Assembly (NCBI RefSeq): GCF_002127325.2
Contig: NC_035433.2
Coordinates: forward strand, 82,092,079-82,156,078
Source of the DNA: Helianthus annuus
Taxonomy: Eukaryota > Streptophyta > Magnoliopsida > Asterales > Asteraceae
DNA: 64,000 nucleotides
Reading direction: 5' to 3'
In this document: in pieces, positions 1 through 9,920 of the stretch
Numbering within the stretch: position 1 is the stretch's first letter
Layout of the letters: each line of letters starts with the position of its first letter
The notes under the pieces: generated by a model
What the model was told of the DNA's origin: nothing
Databases searched by the model: none
What the model saw: only the letters and a program-made list of their open reading frames with translations
Made by a program: the position numbers and the translations under genes

Positions 1-160
1 ACCCCTAGACTATAACTTTCAATAAATGACAGTTTAGTCCCTAGACTTGGTTTTAACCATTTTAAGCAAGTTTTAAACAATGACAAACAGGTCCCTCAAC
101 TTATAGTTTCATAAAATGTCAAAATAGGTCCCTATAGTTTGTAATATGATACGTACCTGA
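1..160. repeat. TE-terminal-like noncoding sequence
   Basis: No coding capacity is visible. A GTCCCT motif followed by an AT-rich stretch recurs about four times (near 1, 34, 91 and 128), a pattern often seen in subterminal regions of plant DNA transposons. It adjoins the truncated 3' end of the FAR1/MULE gene, so it may be the subterminal part of that element or a separate insertion. No boundary can be set because the window starts here. Confidence 0.3.
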
Positions 161-2273
161 TCTATGGTCGTCAGTCAGTCGCGTAAATAGCCGCTCAAAG
201 TTATAATTGTATAGCGTCTCAGTGAGAGAGTTACATAATCGAGACCAAGAAAGCTTGAATATTTTCTATTCTTCAGCTGTTGCAAATTTTGCCTTGGTGT
301 GTTTTAGAATATTTTGTGAGATGTGCCACCGACATAGCAATTTGGATGCTTTTGGGAATACTTTATCGCAAGCATTCATCAAAGCTTTATCGCAATCTGT
401 TACTATCACGCGCGGTTCCATACCCTCTTCCAACAATCCTTTGAGGTTCTGTAGGACCCACAAGAAGTTATCCTGTTTTTCTTTAGAGATAAAAGCATGA
501 GCGACACAAAACGACTTGTGTGTCGATGTCACACCCACAATTTGAACAAACGGAAGTCTATACTCATTCGTTTTGTAAGTGGTATCAATCATCAACACAT
601 GTGGGAAAGCACGCCACATATCGTACGAGTACCGATGAACAAAAAAACCTCCTCGACCGCATTTGTTTCGGGATTCACCCGGGTGTGGTAAACATACATT
701 CCTTCATGCAACACCAATATCTGCATTGGAGTCCGATCACCGTACATTTTGACTTTAATCTTTTTTATCACGTTTTGTATGTCTCGTAGAATGCACACGC
801 TCTGTGGGTTTTGTTTTCTTATGGTTAAATGTATGTTCGTAGGCTCCATGTTTTGAAAATAAAGTCTCTCTACCAATGATTCTTCGTCTGGGTCAACCTT
901 CTTGCAAACGCATGACCCTCGAGAAATACCGCAGGCTCATGGTTATGATCCTTTTGCTTCACCACTAAGCTCCAATTGCCACTACTTGCGTCTAGTTTCC
1001 CTATCATTTTAAAAGGACACCCAATCTTCTTGCTACCAGAACGCCGAACTGTTGCTTTACTTTTGCATGTGCCTCCACGGTCGTATTGCAACCATATCTT
1101 CACTGTCCTTGCTGACGAATCTTCACCTTTTGTTACCGTTCGTTGGGTCACAATTACGTAACCTTTCGCAATTTCTGTTTTGTAAGCCCAATTCTTTAAC
1201 TCGTGAAGTGTCGCAAATACCTGAAACAACGGTAATTTAAAACTATGTTTAAAACTATATTTGTTTAAAATCTAATAAACCTTATACATAACGAATAACA
1301 CGTAAACAAAATCAACTTTGTCTAAATTCTAATAGGCACCCTTCTAATAAACCTATACATAACGAATAACACGTATACAAAATCAAAATTGTCTAAAATT
1401 TAATAAACATTATACACTAAGACGTAAGTGACGGTAATGTTATACCTTTCCTTGTTTTTTCGGGTTATTAGCACCATCGTCACCGCCACCACCATCGTCC
1501 TTTTCACCACCATCGTCCCGCCACCACCATCGTCCCAGCCACCACCATCGTCCCAGCCACCACCATCTTCCTTGTCTTCATCACTTTCCTCGAAGTGTGT
1601 AACACCTTTCTCGATTTCGTTCTCGTCTTCCTCGATGTCAGAAGCACCTTCCTCGGACTTTTTCTTGCGTTGTTTTTCCTGATGGGCATGGTAAGTCCCG
1701 TATGCATGTTTTTCCTGTTGCGGATAGCTTTGAGCCACGTAAGATGGTCCCGCCTCCTCTACGACCTGAAACAACTTAATGGTTATACTAAAATAACCAA
1801 AACGACAATATGAATTTTTTACCTGGTAAATCAGGCATCACGGACCGCACACTCCCTTCCTCCACGTAAGATGGTCCCGCCTCCTCTACGACTTGAAACA
1901 ACTTAATGGTTATACTAAAATAACCAAAACGACAATATGAATTTTTTACCTGGTTCAAATCAGGCATCACGGACCGCACACTCCCTTCCTGATGCGAATG
2001 GTAAGTTCCGGCGTGTTGCGGACGCACGGAAACCACCTCCTCCTCACCTCGATCAACGCCGGGTAACCAAACGCTTTCGGAGACATATGACTCATTCGAA
2101 ATTTCACAAAATAATTTAACCAGACCGTTTATTTGAAAATTTTTATCATTTTCATCACTTTTTTGGGATTTTTGAACATTTGTATTACATGAATCCCGTA
2201 AGCTTGGGGTAAAGGGAAAAAATTCGAAACAATACGCAGCGTATAGGGCCATGAGCGCGTATATGCGGATCAC
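160..2273 (-). pseudogene. FAR1-type MULE transposase gene, degenerate
   Basis: Pieces read right to left on the minus strand. 2273-1400 is a low-complexity acidic N-terminal part (EEAGPSYV, GGGWDD repeats) with GT/AG-like introns. 1229-870 resembles a FAR1/MULE N-terminal DNA-binding domain, with the spaced residues CERGG-like, KKIGCPFK and HNHE. 876-592 and 619-266 form the MULE transposase core, with the first Asp in MIDTTYKTN and the second in VTDCDKAL. Homologous reading continues past a stop near 266 to about 160. There is a frame change at 592-619 and an in-frame stop near 264, and the SWIM zinc finger is missing. FAR1/MULE proteins are transposases or derived transcription factors. 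This copy cannot make a full protein. Confidence 0.75.
1735..1988 (-). repeat. 127-bp tandem duplication of exon plus intron
   Basis: Copy 1 is 1735-1861 and copy 2 starts at 1862, with only a few differences. Each copy holds the end of one coding block, a short intron with GT and AG ends, and the start of the next block (VVEEAGPSYV). The FAR1/MULE pseudogene therefore carries a duplicated exon-intron module. Confidence 0.8.
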
Positions 2274-2508
2274 CTTTTCAGCCTTTTCAGTCTGAACTCC
2301 GCTGTCTTGTCAGCAATATACCTTAAATTCAGATATTATAGTACCAATGAGCAGTGTATAAAGCAATGAGAGGCGTATAGGGTTTAATGCTCCAACTACC
2401 ACCTTTCTAATACAGCGCTCATAGGGCAATGAGGGTCGTATAACTTTACTTTTTCTGACATAATTAATGCACTCAACCCCTATACAACCCTCATTGCCTT
2501 ATACGGGG
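2237..2508. repeat. Repeated CAATGAG...CGTATA module with one inverted copy
   Basis: Three direct, diverged copies of a ~30-bp module (GTATAgggCAATGAGggtCGTATA-like) lie near 2237, 2353 and 2413. A fourth copy lies inverted at about 2476-2508. The third and fourth share GGCAATGAGGGT(C/T)GTATA in opposite orientation, so they could form a hairpin. The stretch lies just upstream of the FAR1/MULE pseudogene and could be part of that element's terminus. Confidence 0.5.
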
Positions 2509-3537
2509 CTGCTGGGGGGGGGGGTGTCATTACTTTTGGGGGATGTACCAATACCCTCACCTAAAAGAAATCAAGTAACCAAGTGGATTTAATTAAGGGT
2601 GGTGCTAAATGCACCCCCTTTTTACTAAATGCACCTCCTCCCTAAACTTTCACATTAATACTATTCAACCCTTTTTTGTTTTTATAATATCTTTTTCGGT
2701 CTTTTTGTTATCTTATTTTTGTTATTACTATTAGTTGTATTCTGAAATGCTTTTTAACTTAAAATGAAAAGTGGTTTCTTATTAAAAAACAAATGTTTTA
2801 AATTGAAGTAAGTCAATTTAATTTAATTTGTTTTGTTTTGCTTCATGTGTCCGTTTTAGTTTTAATTCTAAGACGCTAACTGAACTCTTAGTTTAAAAAA
2901 TTATTATACTACCTACTTGTTTATTTATTCATTAACACACATGGTTTAATAAATAGATATAACTAGTGATGTAAATGTTTTCTTTTGAACAAAGGAAAAA
3001 TATTTTCTATTTTTAATATATAGAACTATTAATCATTTTATAAAAATATTTTAAATATTATAAAAATAATATTAAGTAAAAGAGGTAAGACAACTAAACT
3101 ATGAAATAAAAGAATAAAAGTTGAGGTTTTGGGGTTAAATACATAAAATTAACGGGTTTTTTTTTTTTTTTCAAAAAAACATGTTTATCTTTTTTTTCAT
3201 AAAAAACGTTAATTTTCAGTTCGTAAACCCTGTTTATGAAAAAAGAAAGATTAATAAAAAAACTTATTATTTTTTTAGTAAAAAAACGTTTTTTTTAATC
3301 TTTTGGGAAATTTTTTTTTTAAATATAATGATTTGTATAGGGGTGAAACATGATAAGTTTTTAAAATGATATTTTTAGAAAGGAGATATGAAAAGTAAAA
3401 ATGGGGGTGTATTTAGCCAACCCCTTTAATTAATTAGTGGTCTAATATCCAAATTCAAGTTGGGCTAAGTTAATAACTAAATAGTTTGAGCAATAATTTA
3501 TGTGTGCCGTAATTTTTAGTTAAATTTTATGTGTAAC
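2509..3537. other. AT-rich stretch, no gene seen
   Basis: After a G11-12 tract near 2513 the sequence is AT-rich with many homopolymers. Short ORFs here, such as the one at 3181-3369, are lysine/phenylalanine-rich translations of A/T runs. No family is recognised. Confidence 0.6.
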
Positions 3538-3700
3538 TGTTACGTAGCTATCGTCATCATCATACTCATTAAATTCCACCAATGCCAAAGCTAAGGTAGA
3601 GGATCTGAGGAGGGTAAGATATAGACAGTCTTACCTCTACATCGTAAGAATAGAGAGTCTGCTTCCAGTGAGACCTCCGGCTTGATGTTACGTAGCTATC
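3538..3700 (+). mobile_element. SINE with 15-bp target-site duplication
   Basis: A 133-bp insert (3553-3685) is flanked by perfect 15-bp direct repeats TGTTACGTAGCTATC at 3538-3552 and 3686-3700. The body contains a GAGGAGGGTAAGAT...CTTACCTCTAC...AGAGAGTCTGCTTCC arrangement, which resembles the conserved body of plant Au/TS-type SINEs. The long perfect duplication supports LINE-assisted retroposition. No clear tRNA-like head or poly-A tail is seen, so it is probably 5' truncated. Confidence 0.75.
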
Positions 3701-4831
3701 AGTTTGCTAATTAATTCGTGACTTTGATGCGAGTTTAGTAGTCTCACAAAATGAGAATCGATGTGGATTTGATACTATGAAAGAAATCATGCAAAGCATC
3801 AAATATCAATGGTTTTGGAATTTCGGCCAATCGAGAAAGCAGGGCCGTCTTTGAAAATCCCGAAATTTTTTTTAGCCCTATGCGAGATAGAAAATTTGGG
3901 CCCTATTCACGAATCTTAATTTAACATAAATCCATCAATCATTCAATCAAATATATAAAAACGAAAAACCCTAAACATATGAAATCACACAATAAGACTA
4001 AAGGTTCTAAAGTAAAACAAAAATCTCAAGAATTTTATACCTTAATCTCAAGATTATCCACCCAACAAAACCCTGGAATCACCCTTTGAAACCCCTCCTG
4101 CATCGATGATGATAATGATATCCTTGCTTCCTCACTCGATTTCGACCTATCAATCCACTCCTCTGCTGCGATGATGATGAAGGAATGAACCTAGCGACCA
4201 ACGTGAATGATCGACTTCTTCTATTAGGCGCAGATTGGCCATTGGGTCTTTTAACTTTTAAGGGTTACCAATCTCATTCTCATATATGATTTACACACTT
4301 ATAACACAGGCCCATTTTAACATTTTTTTTTGTTATACACAGGCCCTTTAAGGATATATTTAAAAAAACATATAGTTTTTTTTTTAAATATATATATAAA
4401 GTTTTAAAAATTTTTCGGGCCCTATATTGGTTTGGGGCCTTGGGCCATGAGTGCAGGCCCGCCCTGCACTTGCTCATGGCCGGCTCTGCGAGAAAGGTTA
4501 GTACACGCTGTATTTTCGCTAACTTTGTGCAGTATCTGGAATGCAATGAATGGTAAAAATTTTAACGGGAAAGAAGTTGGCTCGTATAAATGGTGGAAGA
4601 TATCAAAGAACAATCGTTTGATGGGTGACGAACATGGCGGAAATCTCGAATATAGTCCGGGACAAATGGAGAAAGTTTGAAATAATTGATTAGCAGAAAA
4701 AGCAATGTCCTGTACTTTCGCTTTATGTTTTCGGCGTGTGTATGTTTTTTTTGTAAGATTTAAGTCATAGCATCTTGTTGCGTTTTGGTTTTTGAGTTAA
4801 TAAAGTGATATCTCCGTAGCCTTAAAAAAAT
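3701..4831 (+). pseudogene. LINE 3' end (reverse-transcriptase tail), interrupted by hAT
   Basis: Downstream of the hAT element, 4489-4680 encodes a stretch with spaced signatures of the plant LINE ORF2 C-terminal region (LCSIWNAMNGKNFNGKEV, then an IKEQSF-like segment in another frame). This is followed by an untranslated tail and an A-run near 4824-4831. Frameshifts occur near 4600-4630. Sequence to the left of the hAT element (about 3780-3839) reads in the same frame, so the hAT inserted into the LINE. The 5' part of the LINE is absent. Confidence 0.6.
3840..4488. mobile_element. Non-autonomous hAT element, 649 bp
   Basis: The left end reads CAGGGCCGTCTTTG and the right end is the complement of CAGAGCCGGCCATG, a hAT-like imperfect terminal inverted repeat. 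It is flanked by a perfect 8-bp TSD CGAGAAAG (3832-3839 and 4489-4496), the length typical of hAT. The interior has no transposase ORF, so mobility would depend on a partner element. Confidence 0.88.
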
Positions 4832-5431
4832 ATGTGGATTCTAGATGCATCTAAAGATTAATTTTAAAATTTACTATCCTATTCATGTTGATCAAACCAG
4901 CCAAATATTTGACTTAAAAATTTGTAACTTTATCAAGTTTTGTTGGTAGTTATTTCTAGTATATTTGCAATTGCAAATATAACTAATTTCTATAACTTAA
5001 GCGTTGCTGCGGGTGCGCCTGAACTATACATCTTTTTCCACCCGTCAAAGTTAAGAAAAAGTGACAAACAAAAAGATGCGTGTTACATAACTTGTAGACT
5101 TGAGAATATCATCGAATTAAACCCACATGTGACGAACATAAGTGAACCCACTTTTAGACCCACATGTGAGTATTAAAAGTTGAATGTGCATATCATCGAA
5201 TTAAACCCCGACACAAAAAATAGTTATAAAAAATAGTTAAAAAATGCCAGTAAAAAGGTTGTTCAGTCAGCAAATACTTGGTCCAAGAATAAACACCTAC
5301 TGCACATACTCTGATTGAACGTGAAATAAATACAACTCCTGAGAAGTTGATCATTTATCTCTATCTTGTTAGACTTAACTATAAGCACCCACATGATGCG
5401 ATCAAAAGCATTAAACTATAAACTAATTATA
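4832..5431. other. Intergenic stretch, no gene seen
   Basis: Noncoding sequence between the LINE tail and the giant MULE. A short phrase with ACCCACATGTGA is repeated near 5121 and 5160. The last nine bases, CTAATTATA (5423-5431), are the left TSD of the MULE. Confidence 0.5.
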
Positions 5432-5880
5432 GAATTTTTTGCAGAATTAGGTGTCCTGAGCAAGAAAAGAGTGCCATTAGGTGGTCAACCTTTTTGTTTT
5501 CATATTTAGGTAAGTTGCTGTTTGATACAGCGACCTTGAAGAGTATTTCTGCAAAAAGCTGTGGCCACTGCAAAAGCTGCAAAATGTTGCTGAAAGTCGC
5601 CGAATGATATAACAACCTTCTTAAAGTCGCCGAATGATATAACAATGTTGCTGAAAGTCGTCGAATGATATAACAATGTTTTTGAAAGTCGCTGTTTCAT
5701 ATAACAATCCTTCTGAAAGTCGCTAATTGATATCACAATGTTGCTGAAAGTCGCCGAATGATAGCACAATGTTGCTGAAAGTCGCTGTATCATGTAACTT
5801 TCTTGTTAATGGTCGCTGATTCATATAATTTTGTTGGTGAAAGTCGCCAATTCATTTAAATTTCTTGTTAAATGATGCAG
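5432..5880 (+). repeat. Left terminal inverted repeat of the MULE with minisatellite
   Basis: 5432-5620 aligns in inverted orientation with 24700-24881, for example AGAGTGCCATTAGGTGG and TTTTTGTTTTCATATTTAGG. From about 5585 to 5880 a ~30-bp unit with core GCTGAAAGTCGC(C/T)G repeats about nine times with drift. The right end holds the same unit in inverted orientation. Such repeats may bind transposase. Confidence 0.85.
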
Positions 5881-6161
5881 CAGTCAGTGATCACATGTGA
5901 GTTTTAATTTCAAATTGTTTGCCGGAGTCACTTTAATTTCAAAGGTATCATGTAAGTTTTAACTTTCTTGAAAAATGACCTTGTCTTTTTGCAGGGAGTC
6001 ACATGTGTGTGAATTGAATTTGTGGCCATTGTTCAAGAAGACTGCATACAATATACAGTACCCCTGCATGCATTCAGTACCCCTGCATGCATTCTTATGA
6101 CATGAAATGACTAAAGAATGCAAAGTTTAATTTCTGTGTAAGGATTCCACTGTTCTTCAGT
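5881..6161 (+). promoter_or_regulatory. 5' flank of the PMD gene with a 19-bp tandem doublet
   Basis: Noncoding sequence between the left inverted repeat and the PMD start codon. It holds two tandem 19-bp units CAGTACCCCTGCATGCATT (6056-6074 and 6075-6093) and presumably the promoter. No clear TATA box is seen. Confidence 0.4.
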
Positions 6162-7436
6162 ATGGATTCGAAAAATGATTCACAGAAACAAGTCTTTAAA
6201 GTTGAACATAAACCAAAGCACTTGAGATACCACATTTCGTTTCAAACACCTATCATACGAAGCTTCAAACCTTGCTTTACCGATAAATTTTCTGGGAACT
6301 TTGATCTGCCGAAGATGAGTTTTGAATGTCATCCTGGTCCTCTTAATGCATCGGTGTTGTTTTTGAACAAGGATCACCGGGTGTTTGATGTATTCAAAAA
6401 TCCAGAAATGTATAATAACCCAATAAATATTAAACGATCAGATCGATCGTTCTGGCAGCATATGAAAAAAAGTCCGATTGGTCCAAGGGTAGAAGGTTTA
6501 ATACGTGCAGCAGGATTCAGTGGGATACTGGAAATTGGGTACCGGTATGTAGACCACGCCTTAATAACTGCTTTGGTTGAGAGGTGGAGGCCAGAAACTC
6601 ACACGTTTCACCTTCCTTTTGGCGAAACCACTGTGACATTACAGGATGTCAACGTGCTGTGGGGGCTACCAATAGATGAGTTGCCTGTATCTGAGGCTGA
6701 CACTGGTATGACAATGTATACTGTAAGATCCAAGTGTCAAGAGTTGTTGGGGTTTACCCCTGATGAAGATGAAGTGAAGGGCAAAAGGGTTAAGTCGACG
6801 TGAGTTTTAGAAGCAATAAAGTCGATTTTTTTATGAAAACCAAGCATCAGATCAAGACTGCCTTTATCGTGCACGTCGAATAGTATTTTATTTGATAGGG
6901 TGCACAGTCTTACCTGACAGTGCAAACCACCTGATTGATATAAAGTTTTTAGAGTTTCTTATAGACCTGCCCGCATGTTCGGGATATAGTTGGGGCAGTG
7001 CTGTGTTATCTCACCTTTTCAGAAACCTTTGTAACGCTACAGCACCTAATGCTATAGCCGTTACTGGCCCAGTTGCGCTTCTACAAGTGTGGGTTTGGGA
7101 GAGGTTTCGTTGTTTTGCTCCTGCTATTGCCGAGTTCCACTACAATGCCCCGTTAGCTACTCGGTAGTCTGAATTAGAAATAATTAAATTTATTTTTTGG
7201 TATGTATATAAGAGTATGTTAATTTATTATTTATCTTTGTAGGTGGAAGGGAAGCTTAACCTATACAAAAGTTCCCACACATTGCCTGAGAACATATAGA
7301 TCTCAGCTGCAATTTATGACCAAGGCAACGGTATGGTTGTTAGTTGTTGACATATAAAATTTAAGTTTGTTTGAACACGTTTCTAAAGATTCATTTTTTT
7401 TTTGTTTCAGTTTAATTGGAGACCATACGACGACAT
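6162..7436 (+). pseudogene. Plant mobile domain (PMD, MAIN/MAIL1-like) protein, 5' part
   Basis: From ATG at 6162 the first 213 codons lead into a PMD core. ALVERWRPETHTFHLPFGE and the TLQDV.VLWGLP stretch are signatures of this family, as is YSWGSAVLSHLFRNLC at 6990-7035 in the next block. A TGA at 6801 and a one-base frame change in a T-run near 6825 break the reading frame. An intron of about 7168-7242 and another of about 7332-7410 (ending TTTCAG) follow. The last exon is cut at 7441 by the Copia insertion and resumes at 13635. PMD proteins include MAIN/MAIL1, linked in Arabidopsis to silencing and genome stability, and many transposon-encoded copies. Here the gene is MULE cargo. Confidence 0.85.
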
Positions 7437-7441
7437 TGTGG

Positions 7442-7984
7442 TGTAGGACCGGTTTTGGCACCGTTCGATTGCGTAACGAACGTTTCACGTGCGGAATCCG
7501 TGAACGAACGTGACCGAACACACGATAACGTACTTCTAATGTGATTCCATTGCTAACTTTGACAAGATTGATACACGAATCACGTATTTACAACTTTCTC
7601 TCTCTACTTTCTCTCTCTAGAAAGTCTTCTCCCCAACTTCTCTCTAAATCTCTAACTCAAAGTCTCCTCAAAATCTAACTAAAAATATGACATAACTCCT
7701 ATATATATGGTCAAGGCAACTTAGTGAAAGTTCTCACTAATTACAAGTTTGCCACCTTGCCATTTCTAACTAGATATGACATAATACGCTTGATTTCTTC
7801 TCGGCTTTTCACTATGACTCGGATTAACCGGATTGACGAAGGCAATGGACAAAATATGCATCAACAATCTCCCCCTTGGATATTGCCGTAGTCAATCTCG
7901 TAGTGAAACTCATAACGACTTGTCTTTCTCTCTCTCTCTCTAAGACTCGAACTAAGATGTAGTCGACAGACAACTGCACTAACA
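7442..7984 (-). repeat. Copia 3' LTR (543 bp)
   Basis: Begins TGTAGGACCGG and ends CACTAACA on the plus strand. It matches 13089-13629 throughout except for two extra bases in a CT repeat near 7928-7941. It contains a second polypurine-like motif at 7865-7879. Confidence 0.94.
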
Positions 7985-7997
7985 AACTCCCCCTTGG
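7985..7997 (-). other. Copia polypurine tract
   Basis: On the minus strand this reads CCAAGGGGGAGTT and directly abuts the 3' LTR. It is the expected primer for plus-strand synthesis. Confidence 0.8.
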
Positions 7998-9920
7998 ATG
8001 TTGACGGAATCTTTAGTGAGAGTCTTCAATCATTCACAGCACCTCAATCTTGTTCGAACTTCTTCAGGAACTCAGCCTGGAATAATATCTTCTTCAGGAA
8101 TTCCTTCCTGGAATCATATGCCTGGATCATTCTCTGGCTCTAACTTTCATCAGACTCCCCCTATCATCGTGCTGGGATCTCTGTCTGGAAATCGTTATCA
8201 CCATTGAAATCAACTCCTGGCTTTCTCCGTTTAAGCTCTTCTCTGGTTCTGATGTGTCTCCTGGCTTATTCGTAGCAACAGGATCAGAAACCTGCAAATC
8301 TCAAACACACTATCACAAACTAATATAATTTGAAGTTCAACTTAATGAATCAGCAAATCATATAAGAAAAATTATGAAGATCAAACTGTAGGTTACCATT
8401 CAACTTAGTCATCAAGTTAATGAACCAATTTTGCATTTCAAATCTTCACAATTTCACACTCTCTCCCAAACCACAAGTTCAACATGTTTTACACTTGAAA
8501 TGTCGAAAATCAGTTCTTCACACTCTGTTGTCGAAAATCTTTTTGAAGTTTTCAAATATCAAACAAAAATACAATATTTTTGGATTTTTGAATTTAATGA
8601 AATACAAAAATGAACACTATTTTTGAGAGATTGTGCAAGAGGATCATATCGGTTTTTTTGAGACATATCACCAACACCGTTGATCTTGATTAATCAGCAA
8701 ATGTTAAAAACAAATTTACTTCTGATTGTCAGTATTGTTGTCCACTTAAACCTCTACACAAATTTTCAATTGATTCAAGATACGTATTTAATGTATTAGC
8801 ACTTAAACTTATTTGAGTGTCCCACCTCTTGAATATACTCCCGTATCCAGATCCCAATATTCTGATCTACAGGTAAGTATAACTACAAATGATATCTGTA
8901 TATAAATTAGGGGAAAAATGCGAGAACTGAGGGATCTCAGGTCAGAACTTCCGTTCAGCAGAGAGATATCAGCTTCGACTTAGCAGTGGGTCCCCTTTAG
9001 AGGATCTTTTCAGCTACAACAACTGATCATCAATTTTATTGTCTAATCAGCTGAGGGTTTTATGCTATGTTTCAAGCATATGAAGAAAGTATTAGCCAGG
9101 GACTAGGTTAGAACCACCGTTCAGCAGAAGTCCCGGAATAATACCCCAGACATCATTTGAGTACAAGAACCTAGTATTCCAGAATAAAAAACCTTTCAAA
9201 CGAGATTTCAGGGGTTACCTATATATCCAAGTAGTTTTCCCCACAAAATAAGTAAGTTTTGATTTTATGTTTATATCTCGAATACAATTTACTAACTGTG
9301 TGAAGCCTACTGACACATCATTAGTAAGACTTGTTTAAAAACAATTTTGTCTTTACAAATCTCTAGCATGTTGTGATAGTCCACCGATGTACTATCATCT
9401 CCTCTTTTTGCAACAAAAACTCATTTTCATTTTTCAATTTTTTTAAATTTTTCAAAATTTTCTTACTCCCCCTAAAATCAAAATATGTTTCAATTTTGAT
9501 TTTCTGAGGAAAAATTGAAAAACAAACTATACAAAAATTTGACAACATTATGTGAATTACCTCAATTCACCATTCTCGTGCAAAAAACAATCAGAACTCC
9601 CCCTCACAACAAACTATTTTCCCATTATGATTTCAAAACACTTAAGTTTGTTTTAATCAAAATGGTTTTTCCGGAAAAATTAGTTTGTGTTCCAACCATT
9701 TGTAGATTTGGGGTTATCTCATCATCTTGTTTTCTTCAAACCTTTTAAAGATTTATTATTTACAGTTTGATCATAAACCATCAGTAGAAAATCAAGTACA
9801 AATTAATGTCCCTGATTTACCACATGTAAATCGAAAAATCACCAAAGTGAAATTTCTCAAGAAATGTGCCGATTCATGATCCACGATACCATCTTGGGAT
9901 CTCCGGCAAGTCAGGTTTTT
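7998..9920. other. Copia 3' internal region without pol
   Basis: 1.9 kb of AT-rich sequence lies between the gag stop and the polypurine tract, where pol would be expected. Only short spurious ORFs occur. TCAGG and CTGG phrases recur near 8060-8220 (CTTCAGGAA, CCTGGAAT). I see no integrase, RT or RNase H motif on either strand. Confidence 0.7.

Noticed and set aside
2513..2524. G-run as quadruplex site
   Set aside because: A single homopolymer of uncertain length. No set of spaced G-runs, and likely prone to sequencing error.
3181..3369. 62-codon ORF rich in Lys, Phe and Asn
   Set aside because: Direct translation of A and T runs, with no flanking gene structure.
5585..5880. CRISPR-like spaced repeats
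   Set aside because: The units are degenerate and contiguous with no unique spacers, and the sequence is eukaryotic. It is a minisatellite within a transposon terminus.
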